DNA of 21,750 nt, taken from CAZBDU01 sp964490725 (lineage in GTDB: Bacteria; Spirochaetota; Spirochaetia; SZUA-6; DRHE01). Positions within the stretch are counted from its first letter, which is position 1. The number at the start of each line of letters is the position of its first letter. The notes under the pieces are model-generated. The model did no database searches. It saw only the letters and a list, made by a program, of their open reading frames with translations, and was not told the DNA's origin. Shown piece after piece: positions 6,558-13,466 of this stretch. The translations under genes were made by a program, and so were the position numbers. The stretch spans positions 1 to 21,750 of the forward strand of contig CAZBDU010000093.1 in NCBI GenBank assembly GCA_964490725.1. Direction: 5' to 3'.

Positions 6558-9028
6558 TCCTGCGCTCCGTCACCGTGGAGTCCTTCGGCGCTCTAGCCGA
6601 CAGGACCCTGGAGCTCGCCCCCGGGCTAAACGTGATTCTGGGCCCCAACGAAGCGGGCAAGTCCACCCTTTTTCAAGCCATCCTGCACACGCTGCTCACC
6701 CCCTCCCGGCTGGGCCGCCGCGAATTCAAGGCTCTGCAGCCCTTTCTGCCCGCCGGAGGCGGGGACACCATCGCCTGCTCCCTGCGCCTCAGCCACGGAG
6801 AGGGCGCCTACAGGCTGCGCCGCAGCTGGGGCGCGGCCCAGGAGGCGCTGCTGGTGCTGCCGGACGGCGCCAGGCTGACCGACGATGGCGGCATCGCCGC
6901 GGTCCTGGGGGAGCTGCTGCCCGCAGCCGCCGGCACGCTGCGCTCGGTGTTCTTCACCTATCAGTCCGGCCTGCCGGACACCCTGAAGGAGCTGGACCCG
7001 CAGGCCCTGCGCTCCCTCCAGGACCTGCTGCGCACGGCCGTGCTGGAGAGCGACGGGGTCTCGGTGGCCGGCTTCCAGGCGCTGCTGGAGGAGCGCTACC
7101 GGCAGTACTTCGATCACTGGGACGAGGCGGCGGGGTGCCCGGAGGGCAACCGGGGCATCGAGCGGCCTTGGGCAAGCAGGAAGGGCAGGATCCTTCGCGC
7201 CTACTACGGCTGGCGGAGCGAGCTCCAGCGCCACCGGGAGACTCTGCGCCTGGAGGAGGAGTACGGCCGGCTGGCCCGCGAGCTGGAAGAGCTGGCCTGC
7301 GCCCGTTCGGAAACGGAGGATTTCCTGCGCCGCTACGAGCAGGCGGCCGCAGATGCGGAAGAGAGAGCCCGGTTGGAGAACGAGCTCCAGGCAACGGAGC
7401 TGGCCGCCGGGCGCACGCAGGAGGACTACGACCGCTGGCCGGTGCTGCTGGCACGCCGCACGGCCCTGGCCGGGGAGATCCCGGAGCTGGAAGCCCGCCG
7501 GGCGGCGCTGGAGGGGGAGAGCCGGCAGGCGCAGGCCTACGAGGAGGGGCGCCGCCAGCGCGAGCGCCTGGAGCGGGCGGCCGAGAGACAGACCCGGCTC
7601 GATGAGGCCCGCAAAGCCGCCGCGACCGGCGCGCCGCTCGCCCGCGAGCAGCTGGAGGAGATCCGAGCGGCGGCCGCCGCGATCCAGCGCATCCGTGCAG
7701 AGCTGCTGCCCAGGCCCCTCCAGGTGACCGTGGAGTCCCGAGGGGAGCTCCCCCTGGCGGTGGAGGAGCTGGAAAGCCCTCCCCTCCCGCCGGGGCCTTC
7801 CTCCGCGGAGGCTCCCAGCGGGGTGGAGCACCGCCTGGCTCCGGGACAGTCGCTGGAGGTGCGCAGCAGCGGGGCGCTGAGGCTCACTCACCCCGAGTGG
7901 ACCCTGACGGTGCGGGCGGACTCGGAGGCGGAGGCGGCGCGGCGGGAGGAGCTCCGCCGCCAGGAGTCCCGGCTGGCGCGGCTGCTGAAGGAGTGCGGCG
8001 CGGCGGATCCGGCGGGGGCCGAAGAGGCTGCGCGGCGCCACGAGCAGCTCCGGCTGGCGGTGGAGCACGCCCGGCGCGAGCTCCAGGAGGAGCTTCAGGG
8101 CCAGACGCTGGCCCAGCTGGAGGAGCAGGCGGCCCCCGCCGCCCCAGCGCCTTCGCGACCGCTGGGCGCCATCCTCCAGGAGCTGGCTTCGGCGGGTGCG
8201 GACCTTCAGAGGCGCCGGGAGGAGGAGGAGCGGACCGGGCAGGAGCTCGCCGGGCTGGAGAAGACCTACGGGAACAGGGAGGCGCTGCTGGACCGGGTGG
8301 TGGAGCTGCGCAGCCGCAGGAACGCCGCCGCAGGGCGCCTGGCCTCGCTGGCGGGCATCCCGGAAGGGTTCCCCGAGGCCGGGGCCTTCCTGGAGCACTA
8401 CCGGCGGCAGCGGGGGCGCCTGGAGGAGCTCCGCGGCCAGCACGCCGGGAAGGCGGTGGAATGCGCCCGCGCGGAGGAACGGATGCCGCAGGAATCCTCG
8501 GAGGAGATCGGGGCCCGGGTCCTGGAGCAGGAGCGCGGCTTTCAGCGGGAGCTCCGCCGCGGCCAGGCGGTGTCCCGCATCCGGCGGACCGCCGCAGCGA
8601 TCCTTGCCGCGGTGGACCCGTCGGGCTTCCGCGGTTTCGCGGAGCTGCTCTCCGGCTACGCCCGGGAGATGACCGGCGGGCGCTACGCGGATGTTCCGGT
8701 CGCGGAAACCGTGCCCACGGGCCTCCGCCGCGGCGATGGAACGGTGCTTTCCCCGGAGCTCCTGTCCGCGGGCACCCGGGACGCCCTGTTCCTCTCGCTG
8801 CGGCTGTCCATGGCGGAGATGTTTCTCTGCGGAAGGGAAGGCTTCCTGATGATGGACGATCCGCTGGTGGATCTGGACCCGGAGAGGCAGGCGTTGGCGG
8901 CCTCGGCGCTGCGGCGTTTCGCGGACCTCGAGCAGGGCCGCCAGCTGCTCCTGTTCACCTGCCACCCCGCCCACGCGCAGCGCTTCCCCGGGGCGCGCCT
9001 GCTGGAGCTGGCCCCGCCGCAGGTCTGA
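6554..9028 (+). CDS. SbcC/Rad50/YhaN-type ATPase, DNA repair
   Basis: An 824-residue protein starting at GTG 6554 inside the stop of the nuclease gene. Walker A is GPNEAGKST (30-38); the ABC signature region is LSAGTRDA (737-744); Walker B is FLMMDDPLVDLD (764-775); an H-loop-like TCH lies at 802-804. These split head halves flank about 500 residues rich in Glu, Arg, Ala and Leu, typical of antiparallel coiled coil. The coiled coil is broken by a Pro-rich, beta-like stretch (about 384-456) where a hinge would be expected, and no CxxC zinc hook is found. The protein should pair with the upstream nuclease in an Mre11-Rad50-like DNA-end processing complex. It is shorter than E. coli SbcC (over 1000 aa), in the range of YhaN-type proteins. 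No terminator is obvious before the convergent msrA gene 11 nt away. Confidence 0.87.
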   Translation: MILRSVTVESFGALADRTLELAPGLNVILGPNEAGKSTLFQAILHTLLTPSRLGRREFKALQPFLPAGGGDTIACSLRLSHGEGAYRLRRSWGAAQEALLVLPDGARLTDDGGIAAVLGELLPAAAGTLRSVFFTYQSGLPDTLKELDPQALRSLQDLLRTAVLESDGVSVAGFQALLEERYRQYFDHWDEAAGCPEGNRGIERPWASRKGRILRAYYGWRSELQRHRETLRLEEEYGRLARELEELACARSETEDFLRRYEQAAADAEERARLENELQATELAAGRTQEDYDRWPVLLARRTALAGEIPELEARRAALEGESRQAQAYEEGRRQRERLERAAERQTRLDEARKAAATGAPLAREQLEEIRAAAAAIQRIRAELLPRPLQVTVESRGELPLAVEELESPPLPPGPSSAEAPSGVEHRLAPGQSLEVRSSGALRLTHPEWTLTVRADSEAEAARREELRRQESRLARLLKECGAADPAGAEEAARRHEQLRLAVEHARRELQEELQGQTLAQLEEQAAPAAPAPSRPLGAILQELASAGADLQRRREEEERTGQELAGLEKTYGNREALLDRVVELRSRRNAAAGRLASLAGIPEGFPEAGAFLEHYRRQRGRLEELRGQHAGKAVECARAEERMPQESSEEIGARVLEQERGFQRELRRGQAVSRIRRTAAAILAAVDPSGFRGFAELLSGYAREMTGGRYADVPVAETVPTGLRRGDGTVLSPELLSAGTRDALFLSLRLSMAEMFLCGREGFLMMDDPLVDLDPERQALAASALRRFADLEQGRQLLLFTCHPAHAQRFPGARLLELAPPQV

Positions 9029-9039
9029 AGGAAAACCCC

Positions 9040-9567
9040 CTACCGGAGCCCCAGCTTGTCGAGCTTCGGCTGGATCACCACGCGGCAGTAGCCGGCGGAG
9101 GGGTTCTTGGCGAAGTAGTCCTGGTGGTAGCCTTCGGCGGGGTAGAACCTCTCCAGGGGCCGTATCTCGGTGACGATGGGGCTCCTGAAGCGGGCGGCAG
9201 CCTCCTGTCTGGATCTCTCCGCCGCGCGCCGCTGCTCCTCGCCGCCGTAGAGGATGATGGAGCGGTACTGAGTGCCGACGTCGGCCCCCTGCCGGTTCGG
9301 AGTGGTGGGATCGTGGGCCTTCCAGAACGCCTCCAGGATCTGCTCGTAGCCGATCCTGCCGGGATCGTACTCCACCTGCACCACCTCGGCATGTCCGGTG
9401 CCGCCGCCGCAGACTTCCTGGTAGGTGGGATTCTCGGTGCTCCCGCCGGCGTAGCCGGAGACTACCGAGGTGACCCCTTCGATCCGCTTGTACACCGCCT
9501 CGATGCACCAGAAGCAGCCCCCGCCCAGGGTGGCCTTCTCTGTCCGCCTGCTCGCCTCACCGCTCAT
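9040..9567 (-). CDS. msrA: Peptide methionine (S)-S-oxide reductase MsrA
   Basis: A 175-residue protein of normal MsrA length. GGGCFWCIEAVYKRIEGV (15-32) holds the nucleophilic Cys (C18) and the GCFWC signature. GYAGG, the HAEVVQVEYDP stretch, the YRSIILY segment and a C-terminal GYCRV with C161 as resolving Cys follow in family order. MsrA reduces the S-epimer of methionine sulfoxide in proteins in the cytoplasm, using thioredoxin. No signal peptide and no fused MsrB domain are seen. The ATG at 9567 follows GGAG repeats in the right place. It is transcribed away from the ECF sigma gene and toward the SbcC-like gene. This is one of the safest calls in the window. Confidence 0.96.
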   Translation of the reverse strand: MSGEASRRTEKATLGGGCFWCIEAVYKRIEGVTSVVSGYAGGSTENPTYQEVCGGGTGHAEVVQVEYDPGRIGYEQILEAFWKAHDPTTPNRQGADVGTQYRSIILYGGEEQRRAAERSRQEAAARFRSPIVTEIRPLERFYPAEGYHQDYFAKNPSAGYCRVVIQPKLDKLGLR

Positions 9568-9599
9568 CCTCTCCGGCTCCTCAGCTTTCCCTTACCGGT

Positions 9600-9627
9600 A
9601 TAGTACTCATTCTCCAGGCCCGGGCAA
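9600..9627 (-). promoter_or_regulatory. Candidate sigma70 promoter of msrA
   Basis: On the minus strand TTGCCC (9627-9622), 16-nt spacer and TACTAT (9605-9600). The leader to ATG 9567 would be about 25 nt and carries a GGAG ribosome site, unlike the leaderless candidates elsewhere. Confidence 0.45.
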
Positions 9628-9649
9628 ACCGGCCCCTGGCTGCTTTTCT

Positions 9650-9675
9650 TGAAACCCCGGGGCCCTTGAGGCGTA
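9650..9675 (+). promoter_or_regulatory. ECF-type promoter in front of the sigma gene
   Basis: TGAAAC (9650-9655), exactly 16 nt, CGTA (9672-9675): identical to the B. subtilis SigW consensus. The same pattern recurs before the anti-sigma gene. Transcription would start near 9682, a few nt before ATG 9687. A TATAGT overlapping the CGTA (9674-9679) with TTGAAA at 9649-9654 could add sigma70 activity, but its 19-nt spacing is poor. Confidence 0.7.
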
Positions 9676-9686
9676 TAGTATGCGGT

Positions 9687-10319
9687 ATGCCGCAGAGAGC
9701 CGGGGACCCTTTCCAAGAGCGATCCCCAGAGTCAGCGTCACAATCCCGCGGCGGCCCGGCCGAAGAGGTTCGGGACCTGCTGGCCGTGCGGGAAGTCCTG
9801 CGTGGAGACAGCCGCGCCTTCACCGACATCGTGGATCGCTACACTGCGCCGCTGTACACGCTTGCCCTGCGTATGCTTGGCGATCGGGAGGGCTCCGAGG
9901 AGGCGGTCCAGGAGATCTTCCTCAAGGCCTACCGGGCCCTGCCCCGTTTTCAGCTCACCCGGCGCTTTCATCCCTGGATGTACACCATCGCCGTGAACCA
10001 TCTGCGGACGGAGCTGCGCCGCCGCAGCGTGCGGCGCCGGCGCAGCGCGGAGGCGGCGGTGGAGCGCCTGCCCTCGCGGGAGCAGGGGCCCTCGGAGCTG
10101 ACGCTGCGCAGGGAAGGGGAGCGGCTGGCGGAGGAGGCGCTGCTGAGCCTGCGCCCGGAGTACAGGAGCGTCTTCGTCCTTCGCCAGGTGGAGGGGCTGC
10201 CGGTCTCCGAGGTGGCGGAGATCCTCGGCCTCCCGGAGGGCACGGTGAAGACCCGGCTGCACCGGGCGCGGGCGGAGCTCGCCCGGGAGCTGGCCCGCCA
10301 GGGGTTCGACGAAGGATGA
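9687..10319 (+). CDS. ECF-family RNA polymerase sigma factor
   Basis: A 210-residue sigma70 group 4 protein. Region 2 spans about 43-113 (FTDIVDRYTAPLYTLALRM, then SEEAVQEIFLKAYRALPRF and the HPWMYTIAVNHLRTELRRR helix that reads the -10). Region 4 spans about 148-200 with a helix-turn-helix in LPVSEVAEILGLPEGTVKTRLHRAR. The 30-40 residue disordered N-terminus and the absence of regions 1 and 3 fit ECF factors. A TTG at 9666 would add seven residues but lies inside the promoter spacer, so ATG 9687 is preferred. It is cotranscribed with a membrane zinc-finger anti-sigma gene downstream. A matching ECF promoter before each of the two genes implies that it drives its own synthesis once released. 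Confidence 0.93.
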   Translation: MPQRAGDPFQERSPESASQSRGGPAEEVRDLLAVREVLRGDSRAFTDIVDRYTAPLYTLALRMLGDREGSEEAVQEIFLKAYRALPRFQLTRRFHPWMYTIAVNHLRTELRRRSVRRRRSAEAAVERLPSREQGPSELTLRREGERLAEEALLSLRPEYRSVFVLRQVEGLPVSEVAEILGLPEGTVKTRLHRARAELARELARQGFDEG

Positions 10320-10322
10320 GGG

Positions 10323-10381
10323 GCACGGCGGGCCGCGGCGGCGGGCCGCCGGCCGGTGTGAAACCTCCGCACCCGCCGTGC
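10323..10381. repeat. Long inverted repeat between the sigma and anti-sigma genes
   Basis: GCACGGCGGG (10323-10332) and CCCGCCGTGC (10372-10381) are perfect 10-bp arms around 39 nt. Inside, GGCGG (10337-10341) and CCGCC (10346-10350) can form a nested hairpin. The right arm ends on the first base of the CGTA of the second ECF promoter. In read-through RNA the structure could attenuate; in DNA it could be an operator. Confidence 0.5.
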
Positions 10382-10384
10382 GTA
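10359..10384 (+). promoter_or_regulatory. ECF-type promoter in front of the anti-sigma gene
   Basis: TGAAAC (10359-10364), exactly 16 nt, CGTA (10381-10384). Same motif and spacing as at 9650-9675. The start would fall near 10391, giving a roughly 16-nt leader with GGAG (10395-10398) placed 8 nt before ATG 10407. Confidence 0.7.
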
Positions 10385-10406
10385 GATGGGAGATGGAGAC
10401 GGACGG

Positions 10407-11012
10407 ATGGAATGCCGTGAATGGAGCGAACAGCTGGAAGCCTGGCTGACAGCGGCCTGGGAGCAAGAGGGGCCTTCGGTTCCGGAGGCTCTGGCGGGAC
10501 ACGCCGCGGAGTGTCCCCGCTGCCGGAGGCGGCTTCAGGCCTCACTGCTCCTTCTGCGGGGAGCGAGCCTGCGTGAGCCCGCCCCGGCGGGGCTGGCCGG
10601 AAGGGTTGCCGCCCGCCTGCAACGGGCGGGCGCGGCCTCCGGCAGGCGGAGAGGCCTCCGCAGGGTCGCGTGGCCGTTGGCCGCGGCCCTGGCGGCGGCT
10701 GTGCTCACCTTTGCGCTGACCACCCGATTCGGCTTCCCCGCCGCCCCGTCGGTGACCGTGCGGCTCACCCTGGAAGCTCCGGGGGCCCGCCAGGTTGCGG
10801 TGGTGGGGGATTGGAACGGCTGGGATCCTCAGGCGCAGCCACTCTCGGACCCGGATGGAGACGGTGTGTGGGAGATCGAGCTGCGCCTCCCGCCCGGCCA
10901 GGAGCTGCAGTACCAGTTCCTGATCGACGGAAAGCGCTGGATTCCGGACCCGACAGTACCCTTGCAGGTGGAAGACGGCTTCGGCGGGCTGAACTCCGTC
11001 CTGCAGATTTGA
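10407..11012 (+). CDS. Membrane zinc-finger anti-sigma factor with extracytoplasmic CBM48/AMPK-type domain
   Basis: A 201-residue single-pass membrane protein. Residues 1-50 form a zf-HC2/ZAS anti-sigma domain with the HxxxCxxC signature (H32, C36, C39) and an upstream C3. Residues 88-106 are a transmembrane helix after a basic stretch, placing the N-terminus inside. Residues 115-201 resemble the early-set glycogen-binding domain of AMPK-beta and branching enzymes: the VVGDWNGWDP motif (132-141), then DGVWEIELRLPPG and a QYQFLIDGKRW strand. The ZAS domain should hold the ECF sigma factor coded just upstream, and the outer domain may sense a glycan or simply act as a protein-interaction fold. 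An ATG at 10386 lies upstream of the predicted transcription start, so 10407 is chosen. Such domain pairs occur in other diderm bacteria; the ligand is unknown. Confidence 0.85.
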   Translation: MECREWSEQLEAWLTAAWEQEGPSVPEALAGHAAECPRCRRRLQASLLLLRGASLREPAPAGLAGRVAARLQRAGAASGRRRGLRRVAWPLAAALAAAVLTFALTTRFGFPAAPSVTVRLTLEAPGARQVAVVGDWNGWDPQAQPLSDPDGDGVWEIELRLPPGQELQYQFLIDGKRWIPDPTVPLQVEDGFGGLNSVLQI

Positions 11013-11025
11013 GGAGGAACGAACC

Positions 11026-11640
11026 ATGGAACGGTCGATCGAACGGTCAATGAGAGCAACTGTGAAGGCAGCGATCGTGATTGCCGCGGCGGCGGTGCTG
11101 CTGCTGGCGGCCTCCCCCGGCTTCAGCCAGGAGACGGGATTCCTGCACCGGCTCCAGGCCCAGCTGCAGGCCGCGGGGTGGACGAAGGAGGATGTGGGAC
11201 AGCTCGAGCAGCAGCAAGTGGACTGGTCCCAGGCGGAAGGGGCCAACCCGGAGGTGGTAGCCCTGGCCCTCTCCCTCGGCAAGAGAGAAGATGCTGACAT
11301 GGGCCCGTTGGAGCAGGCACATCTGGCCATCGAGGTCGCCCTGGCGGCCGTGCGCATGAAGAGCCTGGGCCTGGACGACCGCGTCACAGCCATGGCCACG
11401 CTGGAAGGCGTACGGCAGGCGCTGTACGACATCCAGGCGCTGCGGGAAAACGCCGGCGAGAATCCCCAGGGGGAGGTGCTGCGCACCCGCGTCCGGCTGC
11501 GGCTTCAGGAGGCTGCCGACCAGCAGACCCGGACCCAGGCGCAGGTGCAGACGCGGCAGGCCACCCGCTCCGGTCCGGAGCACGTGGACGCTCCGGCTCC
11601 GCCGGAGCCCGGGTCCGGTCCGGGGTCGCAGCAACGCTAA
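11026..11640 (+). CDS. Secreted helical protein of unknown function
   Basis: A 204-residue protein in the sigma-factor operon, 13 nt after the anti-sigma stop, with a strong AGGAGG ribosome site. Residues 1-35 form a signal peptide (basic start, then AAIVIAAAAVLLLAASPGFSQ). The mature part is mostly helical and rich in Gln, Ala, Leu and Glu (QLQAAGWTKEDVGQLEQQQ, the QAHLAIEVALAAVRMKSLGL stretch). The tail from about 165 is low-complexity Gln/Arg/Pro/Ser. I know no family name. Several metal- or envelope-stress sensors of periplasmic helical type share this look, but no motif supports that here. The start has a short duplicated GAACGGTCGATC/GAACGGTCAATG, and a second ATG at 11050 is possible. 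Confidence 0.75.
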   Translation: MERSIERSMRATVKAAIVIAAAAVLLLAASPGFSQETGFLHRLQAQLQAAGWTKEDVGQLEQQQVDWSQAEGANPEVVALALSLGKREDADMGPLEQAHLAIEVALAAVRMKSLGLDDRVTAMATLEGVRQALYDIQALRENAGENPQGEVLRTRVRLRLQEAADQQTRTQAQVQTRQATRSGPEHVDAPAPPEPGSGPGSQQR

Positions 11641-11654
11641 CAGAGGGCGCTGCG

Positions 11655-12335
11655 GTGCCTCGCACAACCCTGATGCGGCGCGGCGCTCTCGCCGCGCTGC
11701 TTCTGGCCGCGGCCCTCCGCCCCCTTCCCCTGGGGGCGGAGGGGCTCCAGTCGCTGCTGGAGCGCAGTGGGTACACCGCTTCCGCCCGGGAGGAGATCCG
11801 CATTCTCTTTGCCCGCGCCGGAAAGGAGGGGGTGCCCGAAGCGTTGCTGCTTCCCCGCCTGGCCGAGGGACTGGCCAAAAAGATTTCCGCCCCCCGCCTG
11901 CAGGCGGCGCTGCGTCAACATCTGGCTCAGCTCCGGCAGGCGCGTGCGCTGCTGGAGCAGGTGCCCGGGGGGGAGCGCATCGCCGGCGACGAAGCATCGT
12001 GGGCCCGGACCGCCAACCTCATCGCCGCCGGGGTGCAGCCCGGCGATCTGGCCCGCCTGGTGCAGGCGGGTGCCGCAAGGCCGGAAGCCTACCGGCCCGC
12101 AACCTATGTCTACGCCTCCCTCATCGCCTGGGGCCTGCAGGTCGACGAGGCCCTGGCTCTGGTGGAAGCCCTTCTGTCCTCGCCCCTGCCGGCGGATCAG
12201 TTCGCCGCCGTGCCGGAGCTGCTGGCCCAGGGCAGGCGGCTGCGGGTCGCCCCCGAAGAGCTGGTGCGCCGCCTCCTGGAGGAGCTGCCCCACGCCGACG
12301 GCATCGAGCGGCTGCGGGAGCGCGTGATGAGATGA
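11655..12335 (+). CDS. Secreted helical protein of unknown function
   Basis: A 226-residue protein, 14 nt after the previous stop. The GTG at 11655 has AGAGGG at the right distance; an ATG at 11673 would also retain the signal peptide. Residues 1-28 are a signal peptide (MRRGALAALLLAAALRPLPLGA, cut before EG). The mature part is a chain of amphipathic helices (LLERSGYTASAREEIRILFARA, the YVYASLIAWGLQVDEALALVEALL stretch, then a charged C-terminal helix), which suggests an all-alpha periplasmic protein. No catalytic motif or family is recognised. It is third in the same transcription unit as the anti-sigma gene and ends four bases into an ATGA overlap with an alternative start of the next gene. 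Confidence 0.75.
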   Translation: MPRTTLMRRGALAALLLAAALRPLPLGAEGLQSLLERSGYTASAREEIRILFARAGKEGVPEALLLPRLAEGLAKKISAPRLQAALRQHLAQLRQARALLEQVPGGERIAGDEASWARTANLIAAGVQPGDLARLVQAGAARPEAYRPATYVYASLIAWGLQVDEALALVEALLSSPLPADQFAAVPELLAQGRRLRVAPEELVRRLLEELPHADGIERLRERVMR

Positions 12336-12349
12336 AAGGAAACACCCTC

Positions 12350-13429
12350 ATGAAGCACACCACTGCAGCACGCCGGACCGCTTGCCTCCTTCTGCTGGCC
12401 CTGGCGGCCGCCGTTCCGGCCCCCGCCCTGTCCTCCTTCCTCCTGGGAGCCTATGGCGAAGGGCTGGTGTCGGCGGAGCAAGCCGCCCCCGCAGCCGTCC
12501 CGGCGGTGCGCCTGGGCGGGCTGGCGGACTGGCGGACGCTGCTCCCGGGAGGATATCTGGCGCTTTCCGCCTCGGCGCTGGGACGAGCTTATCTGTACGC
12601 TTTGCCGGTCTTTTCGGACCAGGAGGACGTCGAGATGGAGCTGGGCCTGGAGGCGGGGCCGGGCCGCTTCAAGACGCAGGTCAACGTGGCCGCATCGGCG
12701 CTCGGAGACGGCTCCACCGCGGCCTACCTGCGGCCCGACTGGCAGCTGGGCTACCAGGTCGTGGAGGGCCTCGTACGCCCCGCCCTGTTCTACCGGGGCA
12801 GCTACCTGCTGGAACCGGCCGGAAGCGAGGACTCCCTGTACCAGGGGTTGCGGCTGGGCCTGGGCCTGCAGCCGGACATTCGCCACGCTTTCTCGCTGGA
12901 CCTGACGGCGGGATGGGCCCTGTGGCCGGAGACGGCACTGTACGACGCCTCCGGCGCGCTCACGGGCGCCAGCCGCCAGGACCTCTCCGCAGCACTGAGC
13001 GCCGGGGCCGAGGGGCTGGCCGGCTACTTCCTGGGCTGGCAAGTGACGGCCTCCGGCGGCCTGCTCCTGTCCACGGCCAACCGCTACCTGACCGCGGTGA
13101 GCTCCCTGGAAAAGGGGAGCCAGGACAACTGGTTCCTGGCGGGAGAGGCCGGAATGACCTGGAGCCCTCACCGCACCGTTGACCTGGAGCTTTCCGGCTT
13201 CGCCCGCCACGAGAGCTATCTCTATCGCGCGGCCCTGGACTCCGCGGCCCAACCCGGCGGCGAGCCGCTGCGCATCCTCTCAGTCGGGTTCAACGCCCGC
13301 GCAGACTGGACACCCGACGACCGCTTCTACCTGGTGCTCGAAGGCTCCGCCGCCAGGCGCTTCGCCAACGACCCGGCGGAGGCGCGCTGGAACGCCTCGA
13401 TCGCCGGCGGTCTGGAGGTCAGCTTCTGA
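12350..13429 (+). CDS. Predicted outer-membrane beta-barrel protein
   Basis: A 359-residue protein with a classical signal peptide (MKHTTAARRTACLLLLALAAAVPAPALS). The rest alternates polar and hydrophobic residues in strand-length blocks separated by short turns (the WQLGYQVVEGLVRPALFYRG stretch, GLRLGLGLQPDIRHAFSLDL, LYRAALDSAAQ and others) and ends EVSF with the terminal Phe recognised by the BAM machinery. This fits a 12- to 14-strand barrel. AAAGGA at 12335-12340 serves ATG 12350; the ATG at 12332 overlapping the previous stop is an alternative that adds six residues before the signal peptide. It is the last gene of the ECF operon, followed by a hairpin terminator. Transported substrate and family are unknown. 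Confidence 0.75.
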   Translation: MKHTTAARRTACLLLLALAAAVPAPALSSFLLGAYGEGLVSAEQAAPAAVPAVRLGGLADWRTLLPGGYLALSASALGRAYLYALPVFSDQEDVEMELGLEAGPGRFKTQVNVAASALGDGSTAAYLRPDWQLGYQVVEGLVRPALFYRGSYLLEPAGSEDSLYQGLRLGLGLQPDIRHAFSLDLTAGWALWPETALYDASGALTGASRQDLSAALSAGAEGLAGYFLGWQVTASGGLLLSTANRYLTAVSSLEKGSQDNWFLAGEAGMTWSPHRTVDLELSGFARHESYLYRAALDSAAQPGGEPLRILSVGFNARADWTPDDRFYLVLEGSAARRFANDPAEARWNASIAGGLEVSF

Positions 13430-13438
13430 CCGCCCCGC

Positions 13439-13458
13439 GGCCGGGTCAACCTCCGGCC
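13439..13458. terminator. Bidirectional terminator candidate between convergent genes
   Basis: GGCCGG (13439-13444), 8-nt loop, CCGGCC (13453-13458), with a possible extra G-T pair. It lies between the stop of the outer-membrane barrel gene and the stop of the minus-strand beta-helix gene, 37 nt apart. There is no long T-run. Confidence 0.45.
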
Positions 13459-13466
13459 AGGAGCCG

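Noticed and set aside
6626..9508. A 960-codon minus-strand frame opposite the SbcC-like gene
   Set aside because: It is a GC-driven shadow; low-complexity Gln/Leu/Pro/Arg composition, while the plus frame has all ATPase motifs.
9649..9679. TTGAAA-N19-TATAGT as the main sigma70 promoter of the sigma gene
   Set aside because: Spacing is 19 nt, and the ECF motif fits exactly and recurs 709 bp further on; kept only as a possible overlap.
9666..9686. TTG start giving the ECF sigma factor seven extra residues
   Set aside because: It lies inside the spacer of the TGAAAC-N16-CGTA promoter and would not be on the transcript.
10386..10406. ATG start for the anti-sigma factor
   Set aside because: It is upstream of the predicted transcription start, whereas ATG 10407 has GGAG at 8 nt.
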